Assembly (NCBI GenBank): GCA_905182995.1
Contig: CAJJDP010000099.1
Coordinates: 253,404 to 317,403 of the forward strand
Length of the DNA stretch: 64,000 nt
Direction: 5' to 3'
Source of the DNA: Paramecium octaurelia
Lineage: Eukaryota; Ciliophora; Oligohymenophorea; Peniculida; Parameciidae
Shown here piece after piece: positions 37,279 to 49,717 of this stretch (the first letter of the stretch is position 1; each line of letters begins with the position of its first letter). A program made the translations under genes and the position numbers. The notes under the pieces are model-generated. The model searched no databases. It was given only the letters and a program-made list of their open reading frames with translations, and was not told the DNA's origin.

Positions 37279-40200
37279 ATGAAAAAAGGAAGAACAGATA
37301 ATTAAGTTTAGCCTACAATAAAGAACAAAAATTAGGCTTAGAGTGAAAATCGCAATCACTCATATGATAAGTAACTCAATGTTGAATAATAGTAGTGATC
37401 GTCCTCATCCTTATGAAACTCCCTAGAAATATAATCACACAAGCAGAGAAGAGGATAAAAGTATTAATTAAAACCAAAAAGTATAATCCAATAGGTTTCA
37501 ATAGGAGGAGTAAATTTGGTATTTATTAAAGCTCGAAGCTGCCCTATGAAATCAATTATGAGAACGATTTTGAAAATTAAAAAATATCAGAATACTCTCT
37601 CGATAGTATCAGAAGAGAGGATCACATTGAAGATAGAATCAATAAGCATACTTTACACAAGTCAATTCCCTTCTATTCAAGATTACTCAGATCATCTTCT
37701 CAAAAACACGATAAAGGATTAAAGCAAGAGCCAGAACCAGAAAAACCTGGCATCGCAATGAACCTATTAAATGCTTTCAACTAATAAAAATAATCAGAAG
37801 AGTAGGCTGAATATATTAATGATGTAGAATATGAGAAAATTAATCGCAGACACTCAAAATTGATTAAAAGAAATACAATGAAGGATCCCTATTATGTGAG
37901 ATTAGTCAAGTTATCAGAATTTGAAAGGTTGAATTACGAATTGCAAGTAATGTTCTGTCAATATTTAGAAATACAATGATGCCTCTCCTTTTCTTTAGAC
38001 AAGAAAAAACCTTTTATTCGCCATCTATTGCATCCCTATATTGGCAAGGAAAATTGTCAATAATGTGCTATTTAAAATCCTCATGACCTTTCTCATTCTC
38101 TTTAACGTGGTGTTATATATCGTTGTTAAAACTAATGGGAGAACTGATACGGATTTGATCGAAGAAACTGTTATGATACTATTTATTTCAGAAATAGGAT
38201 TGAGAATTGTAGCAAGTGGAATATTCTTTAATGACTATGCTTTCTTTAGAAATATGGAAAACATTTATGACTTTATTCTAATTTTCTTCACAGCCATGAA
38301 CATCTATTACCCAGAGGTAATCATCATTGATGTTTCTCCTTTGAGATTAGTGACACTGTTGATGTATTTGACAAACATCTTTCAAGGTCTGAATGTGATG
38401 ATGACAGCACTAAAACAGTCCTTTAAATATCTGATAGAAGCCTTGATGATAGTCATTATGTTTTCTTTGATCTTTGCATCAATGGGAATATTCCTGTTCC
38501 AAGGATTGTTTAATTATAGATGTTAGTACGAGAATGGAGATGAGACTGATGGTTGGATTCAGTGTAATTAAGACAGATGTCCTGATAATATGCAATGTAT
38601 GTATAGTGAGTACACCCCTAAAATGCCGACATCCTTCAACAATTTGATTGGATCCTTAGGTTAAATTTTGAGGACCATAACAATGGATGATTGGAGTTGG
38701 GTTATGTTCTATACAATGAGGATATTTCATCCTTGGATTTGGTTGTATTACTTGCTAATAATCTTCATTGGGGGTTTCTTTGGATTTAATATAGTTATTG
38801 CTGTCTTGAAAGTCCATTACTCAGAGGCAACTCAAGAAAATAAAGAGCATGAGGAGGCAATGGAAATTCAAAAGAGATTGAAAGAGGAAGAAGAATATCC
38901 AGAGAGAGATCTACTCGAAACCTTGGATGTAGCACATCTGAGAGAAATTAGAATTTATAAAGTCATAAAGAAATACAGAGCTCTCCTAAATGAAAAGTCC
39001 CCTGGGGATTATGCTATCGAAGATCCATCCAGTTTTAAACAGTCATATTAAACCACAAGAACTTTATCTGCTCGATAAAAATAATTGGAAAGCGGAATTA
39101 TCAAACTTCAATTTGTTGATTTTGTTACGAGTTTCACTTGGAAGAGATTTTTGCTCCCCAAATTCTTTATCCTGGATGAATTGATTAAGAGGATTAAAAT
39201 CAAGAATTACAGTGAAGATGAGTTTAATATGCAAGTTATCGAAAAGCTCAAGGGAATACAATTTTCAAGATTATAGCCTCAAGTTAATAAGGAAGTTAAG
39301 TAGAATTTCACATCCTAAAATGAGGTTCTATTGAAATTAATGTACTTTAATATCTATCCATATTTTTAGTGACAAATAGGATGTTATCCAATAATAAAAA
39401 GTCTTCAATTTAGATAAGATTAGAGCCACAAAGTTTAAAATGATCTATCATCAAATCAAATTAAAAGGTTAAGGCTAATTAAGTAAAACCAATCTCAATA
39501 AATCTCTGTTCCCTACAAAAAGCAAAACTCAATCTCCATTTGTGAGTATGGTGTAAAAGAAAATGGAAAACTCAACCGATTCCCTAATTTAATTAGATAA
39601 AACCGTTGACAAAAATAATAAGATGCTGCAATCAGGCAATTCTGAAGTGGTACTCAAATAATTTACTGTGTATAAAAATGGCAAACCTTATGTTTTTATT
39701 TAAGGCTACTACACTAAATACGAAGGAGTAATAGAAAAAATTAATCAAAAAATCCCAATAATTAGTTATAATTTGGTTTCAAATTAATTTAAGTATGAAG
39801 GAATGAGAATGAAGGAGTATTAACATTAAAAATAGATTTGCAAACATAATTGGTCAGGAAAGGATGTTCTTGAAGTGAATAAAATGAGAATGAGGTAATT
39901 TTATTCGATTTTAATGATGCTCAATAGAGTAGACATAATTATATGGATAAAGGGCTTTAAGGGGATATATATAATGACTTAAAAATATGCCTATCTCATT
40001 GTTACTGCTAAATTTAGCCAATTCTTCTTTGATTTAGTCATTCTAAATAATTTCACTTTTTTATCTCTCTAAGGCATTGTGGACATCTCTATAATCTCTA
40101 CAGTGGAAGACATTTCCACTATTTTTTTATGCTGTGAGCTAGTTATGAGATTCATCGGATTTAAATTGAAAGACATATTAAAATCAGCAGATATGATATT

Positions 40201-43200
40201 GCAATCAGCTATTGTAATCTTAAACTTCTTTGAATTCACAATGAGTGATTATATGACTACATTGAGTGAATAGAATTTGAGATTAATCAGAGGAACTAAG
40301 TGTTTATTATTTTATAGATGTCTTAAATACAACAAGATGGCAATTACCATTGGACATATTGCTTCGATGACATTTGATCAGTACATCTATTTGGCATTTC
40401 TAATGTTTCTAGTTATATTTATGTATGCCTTAATAGGAATGGAAATGTTTGTCGGATAGTTTGATTAATTAGACTCACTAGGATAATTGCACTCATATGA
40501 GAACATTTTCAAATCGTTTATGACTATTTTCAACATTATGACAAATGATGACTGGTATGGAGTATATGTAATTGGCAGTGATGTAGATCACACCTTTTCT
40601 ATAATCTACTCTTTTTCTCTAGTCCTAATTTTGAATTATTTGACTTATGGGTTAGTTATGGCAGTATTATTAGATGGTTTTGGGAAGTATTTAAACTAAC
40701 CAATAGAAGAAATTTAGAATGAAATAAAAAAGAATATTAATGAATAATTATAACATATAACTCAGAATTCAGATGAAATATAGATGAATTTGGTTGAAAC
40801 AATTGAAGAGATTATAGTGTCAAATAAAAATATCTCCCAAGAAGATTCAGGCAAATCTAAACCCAATTTAATATACAATCTTTTAAAATCTATAAGTAAC
40901 CTATTAAAATTAAAAGTTAGAATAAATAAATAAGAAATTGTTGTCGAGAACTCCAAAATTATATGAAGGTATTGGATGTGAACAGTCTCTATATTTGTTT
41001 GATAAAGATAATCCATTTCGAATAGTATGCACTCATTTAACCAGTTCATAAATATATGTCTATTTAATGGACATCGTTACATATTTGTCCATTGTTGCTT
41101 TCATTCTCAAAACCTACAACGATTTTGAGAAAGACAGTGAATCATATCCAGATACTATTTAATTCTCTTGCAACATCATCCAATTGGCTGATACAATTTT
41201 TAATGTAATTTCTAAAGGTTTATATATGGATAACGGGTCATATTTAGTGTCAACATTTTAGGTTCTTGATTTCATTTATTAAGTGTCAAACATAATTGCA
41301 TTTGGCAGTAACCCAGATGATTTCAAACCCATATTAAAGATCTTGCTTTATTTGGGTTATTTTAGACCAATGAAATTAATGTATAGACTAAGTTGGTTGA
41401 CCAATTTAAGAGAAGCTATTGGGAGATCTCTCTTTGATATTTTTAATGTACTCATTACTTTGCTTTCGGTGTGGGTGATATTTGGAGTGTATGGGATAAT
41501 ATTGTACGAATAATAATTTGGGTTTTGTGAGGATAAGATGCAGTTTGAAGTGAACAAAGAGACATGCTTAAGTGAAGGTCGAATTTGGGTGAATTACAAA
41601 CATAACTTCGACAATATTACAATAGCAATTCCAACACTATTTGTGACAGCAACATTGGATGGATGGGGCGAAATTTATTAGGTGGCTGAGAACAGTTAAT
41701 TTGCTGAAATAGGTCCATAAGGATTTAATTCTTATATTGTAACTTACATTTTCTTTTTGATTTTCGTTTTTATTGGATCAATGTTCTTTCTGAGTCTATT
41801 TACAGGAGTGTTGTATACAAATTTAAAAAAGAATTAGAAAGAGATTGAGAATACAGAAGTTACACAATCTCAAAAGGAGTTCAAGGAGATCTCAAACATG
41901 TTGATAAATGACTTTCCTACTTTCTCCACTCCTCCTACTAGTGGCATCAGAAAGATAGCTTCAGATATCACTAATAGCATGACAATCTAGAAATTTCTGT
42001 TCTTCTTATTGTGGGTAGATTTTGTGATTCTGCTGATGTTTACATCCACAATGACAGACGAATATTTCAGAACCATCAATAATATCCATAATGGATTGAG
42101 TGTGACTTATTTCGTTTGGGTTTTGCTATTGTTTTTGGCTTTAGGCGTAAATAGATACTTTGATAATTCATGGAGAAGATTCTATTTTTTTCTGGTTGTC
42201 ATAGCAGCTATAGATTTGATTGCTGATTATTCAGTTGATTGGATTATGATTTACTATAAATCAAATCCGAATGACGAGGGTTATCAATTATTAAGATTGT
42301 TTTTCTCATTAAGAAGTCTCAGAATCATATTGATATTCTAAGGATTCATAAATCTACAAAGGTTGATCAACGTCATTCTGTTCGCATTGCCATATTTGGG
42401 AAAGATTTTTTCTATCTTAATTATTACGATGCTGGTATTTACATTATTTGGATGTCAACTCTATGGAACAATAGATGCAGGTCTAGTAATGGATGACTAA
42501 TTGAATTTCTTGAATGCAGCAAGTGGAATGATGACTTTGTTTAAATGTGCCTCAGGGGATGATTGGAGAACCATTATGACTGACACTATGCACCACAACC
42601 CTTTATGTTGGGAAGACCCTAAGTATTGTGGAACATTCTACAGCTAAATTTATTTCTTTTTATTCATGTTCTTCTCGACTTATGTGTTGCTCACTCTATT
42701 TTTACTGAGTTTGGTTGAGTAATTTGAGTCCTTCTTTTAATTGTAGAACTCACCCATACAAACCTATGTGGAGAATATTGATAAAATCAAGACAGTGTGG
42801 TGTAAATACTCCTCAGAAACCCAAGGATAAACCATGCATTATAAATTTCTTTGCAGATTTCTATTGGATATTGGAAAACCCTTGGGAGGAGGCGAATATG
42901 AGAACTTGTGGGATGTTGCCAAAATCGCATCCTCTTTCAAATTGAAATGGTAAAATCTCTCTAATATCTAGTGATCATTATGGATATATACAATACAATT
43001 AGTTGATTTATGAACTATTCAGAGTCAAATTTCATGCAGAAGTATTCAAGGAAGGCACGCCAGATTCCATCAAACAGATTAAGCAATACAACAAGGAAAC
43101 TTAACTTCGTCTCATGTACTACAGGAAGAATAGACACATCGAAAGATCCAACATCAGTTCTGCCCTTCAACTTAAGGCCAATTTCAATATTCTCCATGAT

Positions 43201-43589
43201 TATTTGACCGTTCTCATCCTGTTCAAGACTTGGGAGTCGTACAGCAAACTACTGATCAGGAAACTAGCCAAGAAATAAAACCAGTTCTCAGACGAGGCCA
43301 TCTCCTTAGATGCTGAATAAGAACAGAAGTAAGTTTAGGTGCCATTCTATCTTTTAGTAATAACAGAAATCCCAATCATCTTATAGAGCAAGACGTTTTC
43401 GAAGGGTCTGGCGACGAAGAAACCGATAATTGTTAGAGAGTCATCAAACAACACCATATTACTAATGAGAGTCATCAGAATTCCCACTTAGAACTTCCAA
43501 TCTACAAGAGTTAACAACCTTTTTCAATTTAGGAAGAGGACATCAATCTGATTTTGTCGCCAGGGCCTGAAAAATTAAAAAATAATTGA
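37279..43589 (+). CDS. Four-domain voltage-gated cation channel alpha subunit (Cav-like)
   Basis: 2046 residues after seven introns of 22-29 nt (the first at 37371-37392); the exon sum is exact. Four repeats of six membrane segments are linked by cytosolic loops, the alpha-1 architecture of Cav/NALCN/Cch1 channels. Pore positions read TMDDW (38680-38694), TNDDW (40541-40555), TLDGW (41652-41666) and SGDDW (42552-42566), so the ring residue that is Glu in classical Cav is Asp in all four domains. S4 charges are sparse: domain I (SPLRLVTLLMYLTN) has one Arg, domains II-IV three to five basic residues. The C-terminus is helical and basic, then acidic. In Paramecium, ciliary Ca2+ channels of this class trigger backward swimming; whether this is one of them is inferred. 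An alternative start lies at 37252. Confidence 0.93.
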
Positions 43590-43863
43590 TTCTTTTATTG
43601 TAAATCATTTTATTTGAATGTTCAAGAATATTCATAAATAATTGGCTCCAAAATTGGAATGCGATTGTTAATTGTTGCATTAATCTCTTATTTATGAATT
43701 CGATTCATTAATTTTTATCATATATTAAATTATTTTGAACTTATTAATGATTGAGTAATTAACATCATCAAATAAAAATTTAATTGAAATATAATACGTA
43801 ATATCTTCAAATATATATTCGTCAATTAGAATACTAAATTTCAAAGTAAAATAAAATTAAAAC

Positions 43864-44624
43864 ATGGATAATGATTATTATGACTTTCTTGATCATTCAT
43901 TTGACTACAAACCGAAGAAGAGAGGATAGAGGGGTTAGAAAAATCAAATTTTAATTTAGCATTGACTGATCAAGAGATCATTGTTAGAGAAAGAATGAAG
44001 CTCGTAAAAAATAGAGAATCTGCAAAAAATAGTAGAAAAAGAAAAAAGATGTACGTCGACCTCTTGGAAAACAAAGTATAATCCTCTCTTAATCCAAGGT
44101 GGCCGGCTTAAATCAATAGTTACAAGAATATAAAGAACTCTAAGAACAAAGTTAGGTTCTCCTTAGAAATACACAAATCCAGTTATTATTTGGAAAATCA
44201 TAATAAAAATCCGATTAATTAAACCATTACTTTCAAGAAATATATGAGTAATCAATCCCTAAAATTGCCCTACATTTAAAACAAGAAAAACACAATCCAG
44301 AATTAGATCTATGCTTTTCAAATTTCTATAAGTGTTTCGGTGATATGAATAGTATCAAGGAAGAAATGACTCAAGAAATGCAAAAAATGGATGTCACTAT
44401 GAAAACTGCAAAGGAAATTCCCGAGTTTAATAAGTTCCTGGAACATGTCTCTAAATTAGATTTTTAAAAATAATTAGATAGTTTAGAAGAAGTAATTAGT
44501 AATTTTAATCAAATAGGAACTCGGAAATGTCATTAAAACAGATGATCTTTAATTGTCAATCAAAGACACCTACGATTTGTACAACAAATCCATGCAATTT
44601 ATCAAGAAACCTAAATTAAATTGA
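43864..44624 (+). CDS. bZIP transcription factor
   Basis: 228 residues after three introns (26, 23 and 25 nt); the exon sum is exact. After a short acidic N-terminus and a basic KKRGQR stretch comes a classical bZIP basic region, MKLVKNRESAKNSRKRKK, carrying N-x3-A-x2-S-R-x-R, immediately followed by a leucine zipper (MYVDLLENKVAGLNQQLQEY). The C-terminal half is helical with several Cys and Met and no named domain. bZIP proteins bind DNA as dimers in the nucleus. Residues contacting DNA (Asn, Ser, Arg) are all present. The target genes are unknown. Confidence 0.93.
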
Positions 44625-45573
44625 AAATTATTTATATTACATTCTCATCATGTACTAAAATTAGATCGAATCTACCAACTTAACAATATATTTCATATAT
44701 AAAAGTAAACCTATTGTATAACAATACTCTATCCCAAGATTACACAAGAATATGGTAGCTAAATATAGATAACTATAATATTAGTATGTATCAGAAGTAT
44801 CAGAATGTGAGAAGGACTAAATTGAATTAAAAATTAAATTACTCTTAATTATTAGCTATTTAATAAAAGTTAATCTTATTATAAATATTTTGTAATCTTC
44901 TGCGTTCTTTTGAATATAATATGCATTTCTACAAAATACAACAACTGCTACAAAAATATCAAAATATAGTGGCTTTATTATTTGTAAATTATCTGCTAAG
45001 AATACATTATTTATTAACTCTTAAGAAATTTGAATAATATCTGTTCTTATGTGAGCATGGTTATTGGATTCTTAATGTAAAATGATGATGATTAACTCAA
45101 TCTTACTTAAAAGATTATATAATATAAACAATAATTCAATTAGGTACAAAGACAGAATTTAACAAATTTTGCATTTCATATTAAAGTGCCTCGAAAGTAA
45201 GACAATTAATAACAAAGGAATCCTTTTTTGGTGGTAAAATTCATGTGCCTATAACATATTTAATATCATATTAAAAAAGAAAATAATAAATATTTAGATT
45301 TTGGGTTCCTTTTTTATTTTCAATGAATTAATGATACTTTTGATACTTTCAAAAAAATGGCTCTTGCTATTAACTATAGCGCATTGATTTGCGAATTAAA
45401 ATTAGGATTGCAAATCTTCTATTGTAATGGAAAAGGTTTCTTTCTTCTTTTGTGTCAATTTAACACCATTTTATAAGCATGAATATTTAAAAATCAAGTT
45501 ACAATTAAAGTTCAGATGAATGTGTATAATTATTTGCTCATTTTTATGATATTTGATTCCATTAATTATTTAA
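44625..45573. other. Intergenic, AT-rich
   Basis: About 950 bp. Two short frames (from 44752, about 54 codons, and near 45358, about 41 codons) are open, but too short and without context to support as genes. Confidence 0.5.
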
Positions 45574-48500
45574 ATGAGTACTGAGTGTTCAGTGGTATTT
45601 AATGTAACAGTTAGAACAACACTTTCTTAAGTGGTAGGAGTGGTAGGAAATTAACCGGAATTAGGGAATTGGAATGATAAAAAGGCTTGTATTTTAAAAA
45701 CAGAGCCAGCTTCATTTCCAAAATGGGTGACCGAAAACCCAATAATATTTTAAAGAGGTACTAAGAATACATTATTGAAGGAACAAAACTTGAATTCAAA
45801 TTTGTAATAATGGAAAATGGGAATACAATTTGGGAAGAATTACCATAAAATCGCAAATATAGATGTCGGTATTGGAAGGTTGTTTTGACAGCAGAATGGA
45901 ATAATTATGAAGGAAGAGAATTTATAGAGAAGAGATTTAAATCTAGCGTTTGCTTAAATCAAGAAGTCTTGAGCAAAGTCACAAGGACTAGAATGAGTGA
46001 TTAATTTGATCCTTTTGATTAAGCCAATGATGATTCAGAGGATTCCGTTGAGGGATTTGATAGTTTTGCTAGGGAAATAGCTGGTAAAAATGACTCAGAA
46101 TCATCAGAATCAGATAATGAGAAAAAAAAGCCCATTGTTGAAATTAATAAAGATAGCGATTTTTAATCGTTATATTAATTATATAATGAGAATCCAAAGT
46201 TCCGATAGCTGAAGAATTTCAATTAGAATGATATATTGTATGAAGTCAATGAAGATCCTCTAATAGGAATTAGCGATGAGGATTCTTTGCTTATTTCTAC
46301 ATTTTATCTGCCTATAGTGGTGATCAAGAAGCAAGATGGCTAATATGAAAGAAGAAACTTCTAACATTCCTTTAGTTTACATCTGTTATTTGGAGTTCAA
46401 TAATTCAAGAGAACTTGGTTTGGATTGCCAATAGTATTGAATGAGAAAGGAGAGAAAATCAATGACACGAGTGAAGCATTGAAAGCCTTTTTAAAATAGC
46501 ATGGATTTGTACCTATATTTGTAGATCAGGATTGTTTAGATTATTTTAACTAAGAATTTTGTACTAAATTGTATTAACCCATAATGAATAATGATGTGAG
46601 TATTACTAAATTGGCAGCACTTGAGTATTCTGAGCACATGCAAGATTGCTTTAAAAAGATGAATGATTCATTCTTCTAAGAAATCAAATCCTACATAAAT
46701 CAAAGTTCTATTGCTTTAATTGCAGATTATAGACTATTATATTTGAGTTAGATCTTTGTGAGTCACAAATTTACTAGATTACCAATTGTAATATTTTATA
46801 ATAGACTATTCCCTCATTTTGACAATTTAAAGCTAATTCCATTTTATTCAGACATAACCAATTCGTTCCTACAAGCAAATGTTATTTGTTTTAGCAATTA
46901 CGACACTGCTAACGAATTCTTAACACTTATGAAAGACATTTATTAGATTGAATATCATTCATTCAAGGGAAACTTGGCATTTCATTACTATGGCAGAGAA
47001 ATATATGTTAAATTGCAGAATCCCGGTATAGAGATAAGGGCATGTGGTGATTATAGATTTGAAGGTAAGTAGAAGAGAATTCAATCAGAGAACGAGATCA
47101 GAATTGTTGGAGTGGATACATATGGACATCAATCAGGAGTGGAATTGAAGTTCAGACATCTTTTAAAATTTGTTAAGGAAACTGATATCATTCAAAAAAA
47201 CCCTCATATCAAGTTCATCTAAATATAATTAAAGGCCTTTGAAGACAATGATGTGCAAATACAAAGAACCTAGTTAATCAATTAGATACAATAAATAAAT
47301 TAATTATTGTATCCAAATAACGAAGATTATTTTATAAAATTGATTGAAGAAGATATGGATTCCAAATAACGTTTCGAAGAGTTCAGCAAAGCCAATATGT
47401 ACTTTTAATGTAGGTACAGTGGGAGACATGATTTTTATCTACTTGAATACATACATCTAAATGCTATGCCCATTGCTTTAATTAGTGATTCAAGTTGCTT
47501 TCATCGAGGATGTCACTCCATTTCCACATTCAATGTTTTTTCTCACAAGGATTTTAAAGAGAAGTTTTCAGATTTATTAGATAAGATCCTTAAAAAGACT
47601 TACTAATTCACTTAAGTTCATAAAATTTAAGTTGAAAAAGATCAATAAACAATTCGCTAAAATCAAACATCATAGTGGATAGAAAATATCTTTATTGATG
47701 CTAAGAAGGCTGCCTCAATGCTAAAGTTTGCTCAGATTAGCATAAGAAATCAAGATGGGTAATAGATAAAGGTGGCTCATAATATGAAGTTCTAAAATTT
47801 AGATATTCAGCAGGTAGCTAGAGTATTCTAATAGGCTGCAAAAGGTATTATACTTTTAGAATTTGAATCAATTGTAACAGATCAATATGTTATTGATTAT
47901 AAACCCCATCACTTTTTTCAACAGAGTCCTCATATGAAAGGAAACGAAGAAGTTATTGTCATCAGACAAGTGCAATAAGATATACTGTAGGCCTTAAAAG
48001 GAATATCTAAGGCTCATAAGGTTTACATCATTTCAAGTGGGCTATACAATGAACTTTAGTCAAATTTCAATGGATCAAATATCAACTTGTTTGCAGAGAA
48101 TGGATTTTTGTATAGATCAGATTCAATTTAATGGAATGCTCTCTTTAATATTGATTATTAATGCTTAACACAGGTCAAGAAAGTGTTTAATTAGTATGCC
48201 ACGAAAACAGAAGGAGCTATGGTAGAAGTTAAAGAAAGTTCAATTTGTTGGCAACTCAAAAATTAAGAAGAATATGCTCAACAATTGATCCAAGATCTTG
48301 TAGACAATGTATAAACTATTGTTGATCGCTATCCTACTTTTTAATTGATAGTGAAATCAAATTGTGTAGAAGTCTGTCCAAAGAATTTAAACAAAGGAAT
48401 GATTTTAGAATTAATAATGTAGAAGGAGAACCTTCAAAGAGGAAAGTTAGATTTTGCATTGATTGTAGCCAGGGGTATTGAAAACGAGGATGTGTTCTCT

Positions 48501-48669
48501 CATTTTAAAGTAATCACTTAAAGCAGAAAGTATTTTACAGAGGTACCAAATTCATTTCATCTAATAGAATGCTAACCACTTCTCAGTTTCTTAGGGTCTT
48601 GTTCCATCATATGCTAATTATTACCTAAACTCATAATTAGATTTAATTCAACTATTAAAAGCAATGTGA
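45574..48669 (+). CDS. CBM20 / trehalose-6-phosphate synthase-like / phosphatase-like fusion, probably inactive
   Basis: 1015 residues after two introns (23 nt near 45755 and 25 nt near 48540); the exon sum is exact. An N-terminal starch-binding CBM20 module (VVGNQPELGNWNDKKA; GTKLEFKFVIMENGNTIWEE) is followed by an acidic linker, a GT20 trehalose-6-phosphate synthase fold and a C-terminal HAD trehalose-phosphatase fold, the order seen in plant and protist TPS-TPP proteins. Catalytic motifs are lost: the synthase HDYHL reads ADYRL (46722-46733), the HTPFPSSE region reads YNRLFPHFD, and the phosphatase DYDGT reads EFESI (47859-47870), with both nucleophile-loop Asp replaced by Glu. Like plant class II TPS it may be a carbohydrate-sensing regulator. 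Fold is well supported, inactivity is inference. Confidence 0.85.
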
Positions 48670-49082
48670 ATTTCTTAAAATAGTATATTATTGTAAATTT
48701 CAAGTTTTCATAAAGCAATAAATAATTATATATTTTATACAAATAAATCAGTTTATTGTTCTTGGTCTAAGGTTTTTATCTTACTCAGCTATCAATAGAC
48801 TTTATAGTAAATAACTAAGAGGTGTAAGAGAAGATCTGTTATTGTTAGAAGAAATAGTTTCAATAATAAGTATTAACACTACACTCTAAATTCAACATTA
48901 AAATAAATTGTTTAGATATTTATTTCATTTTTTTAAAATATACACAAAAAAATATAGGATTGAAAATAAGAAGAATATTATTTTTAATTTCTATCTTAAA
49001 CCATATGAATATAACAATATTGTTTATTCAAATAAAGATAGCAAAATATAAATAAGTTTCTTGTGAATAATATTAATTGGCT
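48670..49082. other. Convergent intergenic region
   Basis: AT-rich, no gene seen; contains both 3' ends. Confidence 0.65.
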
Positions 49083-49571
49083 TCATATAAATTGTTTAAG
49101 TATATTGATCGCGATGAATGATATTACTGCCAATATCAAATAAATCTAGCCATATTTAGCATAATTATTGCTTGTCTTATCATTTTAATCTGTAATTTTC
49201 AAATTAGTCTCAGCTAGATTCCAAGTTAATAAAATTTGTGTGGCTTTATTTCTCCAATCTTATTGAGATAAATCACCAGATAAATTTTATATTATGAATT
49301 CTTCAATTCTAATCTATTCTAACCATTTTTGATTTGCTTCTCTTCTTAAAACAATTAAATATTCAGGCTTATTAGTAAATTTGGCAATAAATGGCCAATT
49401 TTTGTTTTTCAGCTCATTTTTTCTTTCAGGATAGGTATGTGGCACCTCTAAATATTCATATAGCGAAATATCAGGAAATTCTGTAATTTTGACAATATTT
49501 TTCACTTTTTCTTTTCCTTACTTTCCATTATCTATATGCACAAGTCCAAGAAAAACAAAATTAGAGCTCAT
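49083..49571 (-). CDS. Small tail-anchored protein of unknown function
   Basis: 162 residues, no intron; several in-frame TAA/TAG glutamines. The cytosolic part is mixed alpha/beta (NFVFLGLVHIDNGK; YEYLEVPHTYPERKNELK; WPFIAKFTNKPEYLIVLRR), followed by a helical stretch and a single C-terminal hydrophobic segment (IYLILAVISFIAINIL) ending four residues later. No signal peptide is present, so it is probably a tail-anchored membrane protein. The TM-terminal layout recalls SNAREs, but I see no clear heptad SNARE motif and do not assign a family. Confidence 0.7.
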
Positions 49572-49717
49572 AATAAATAATTTTTATATTTAATACTTTA
49601 AATAATAACTGATTAATTAAGATCTCCTATCATATAAAATATATAAATAAGGGATATTATGATTTTCATATTATAATTTTCATGTGTTTTACATTATGAT
49701 TACATTATAGCTGCCAC

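Noticed and set aside
45340-45482. Short forward ORF (about 41 codons) and an antisense open frame
   Set aside because: Too short, both strands open, no intron or domain evidence.
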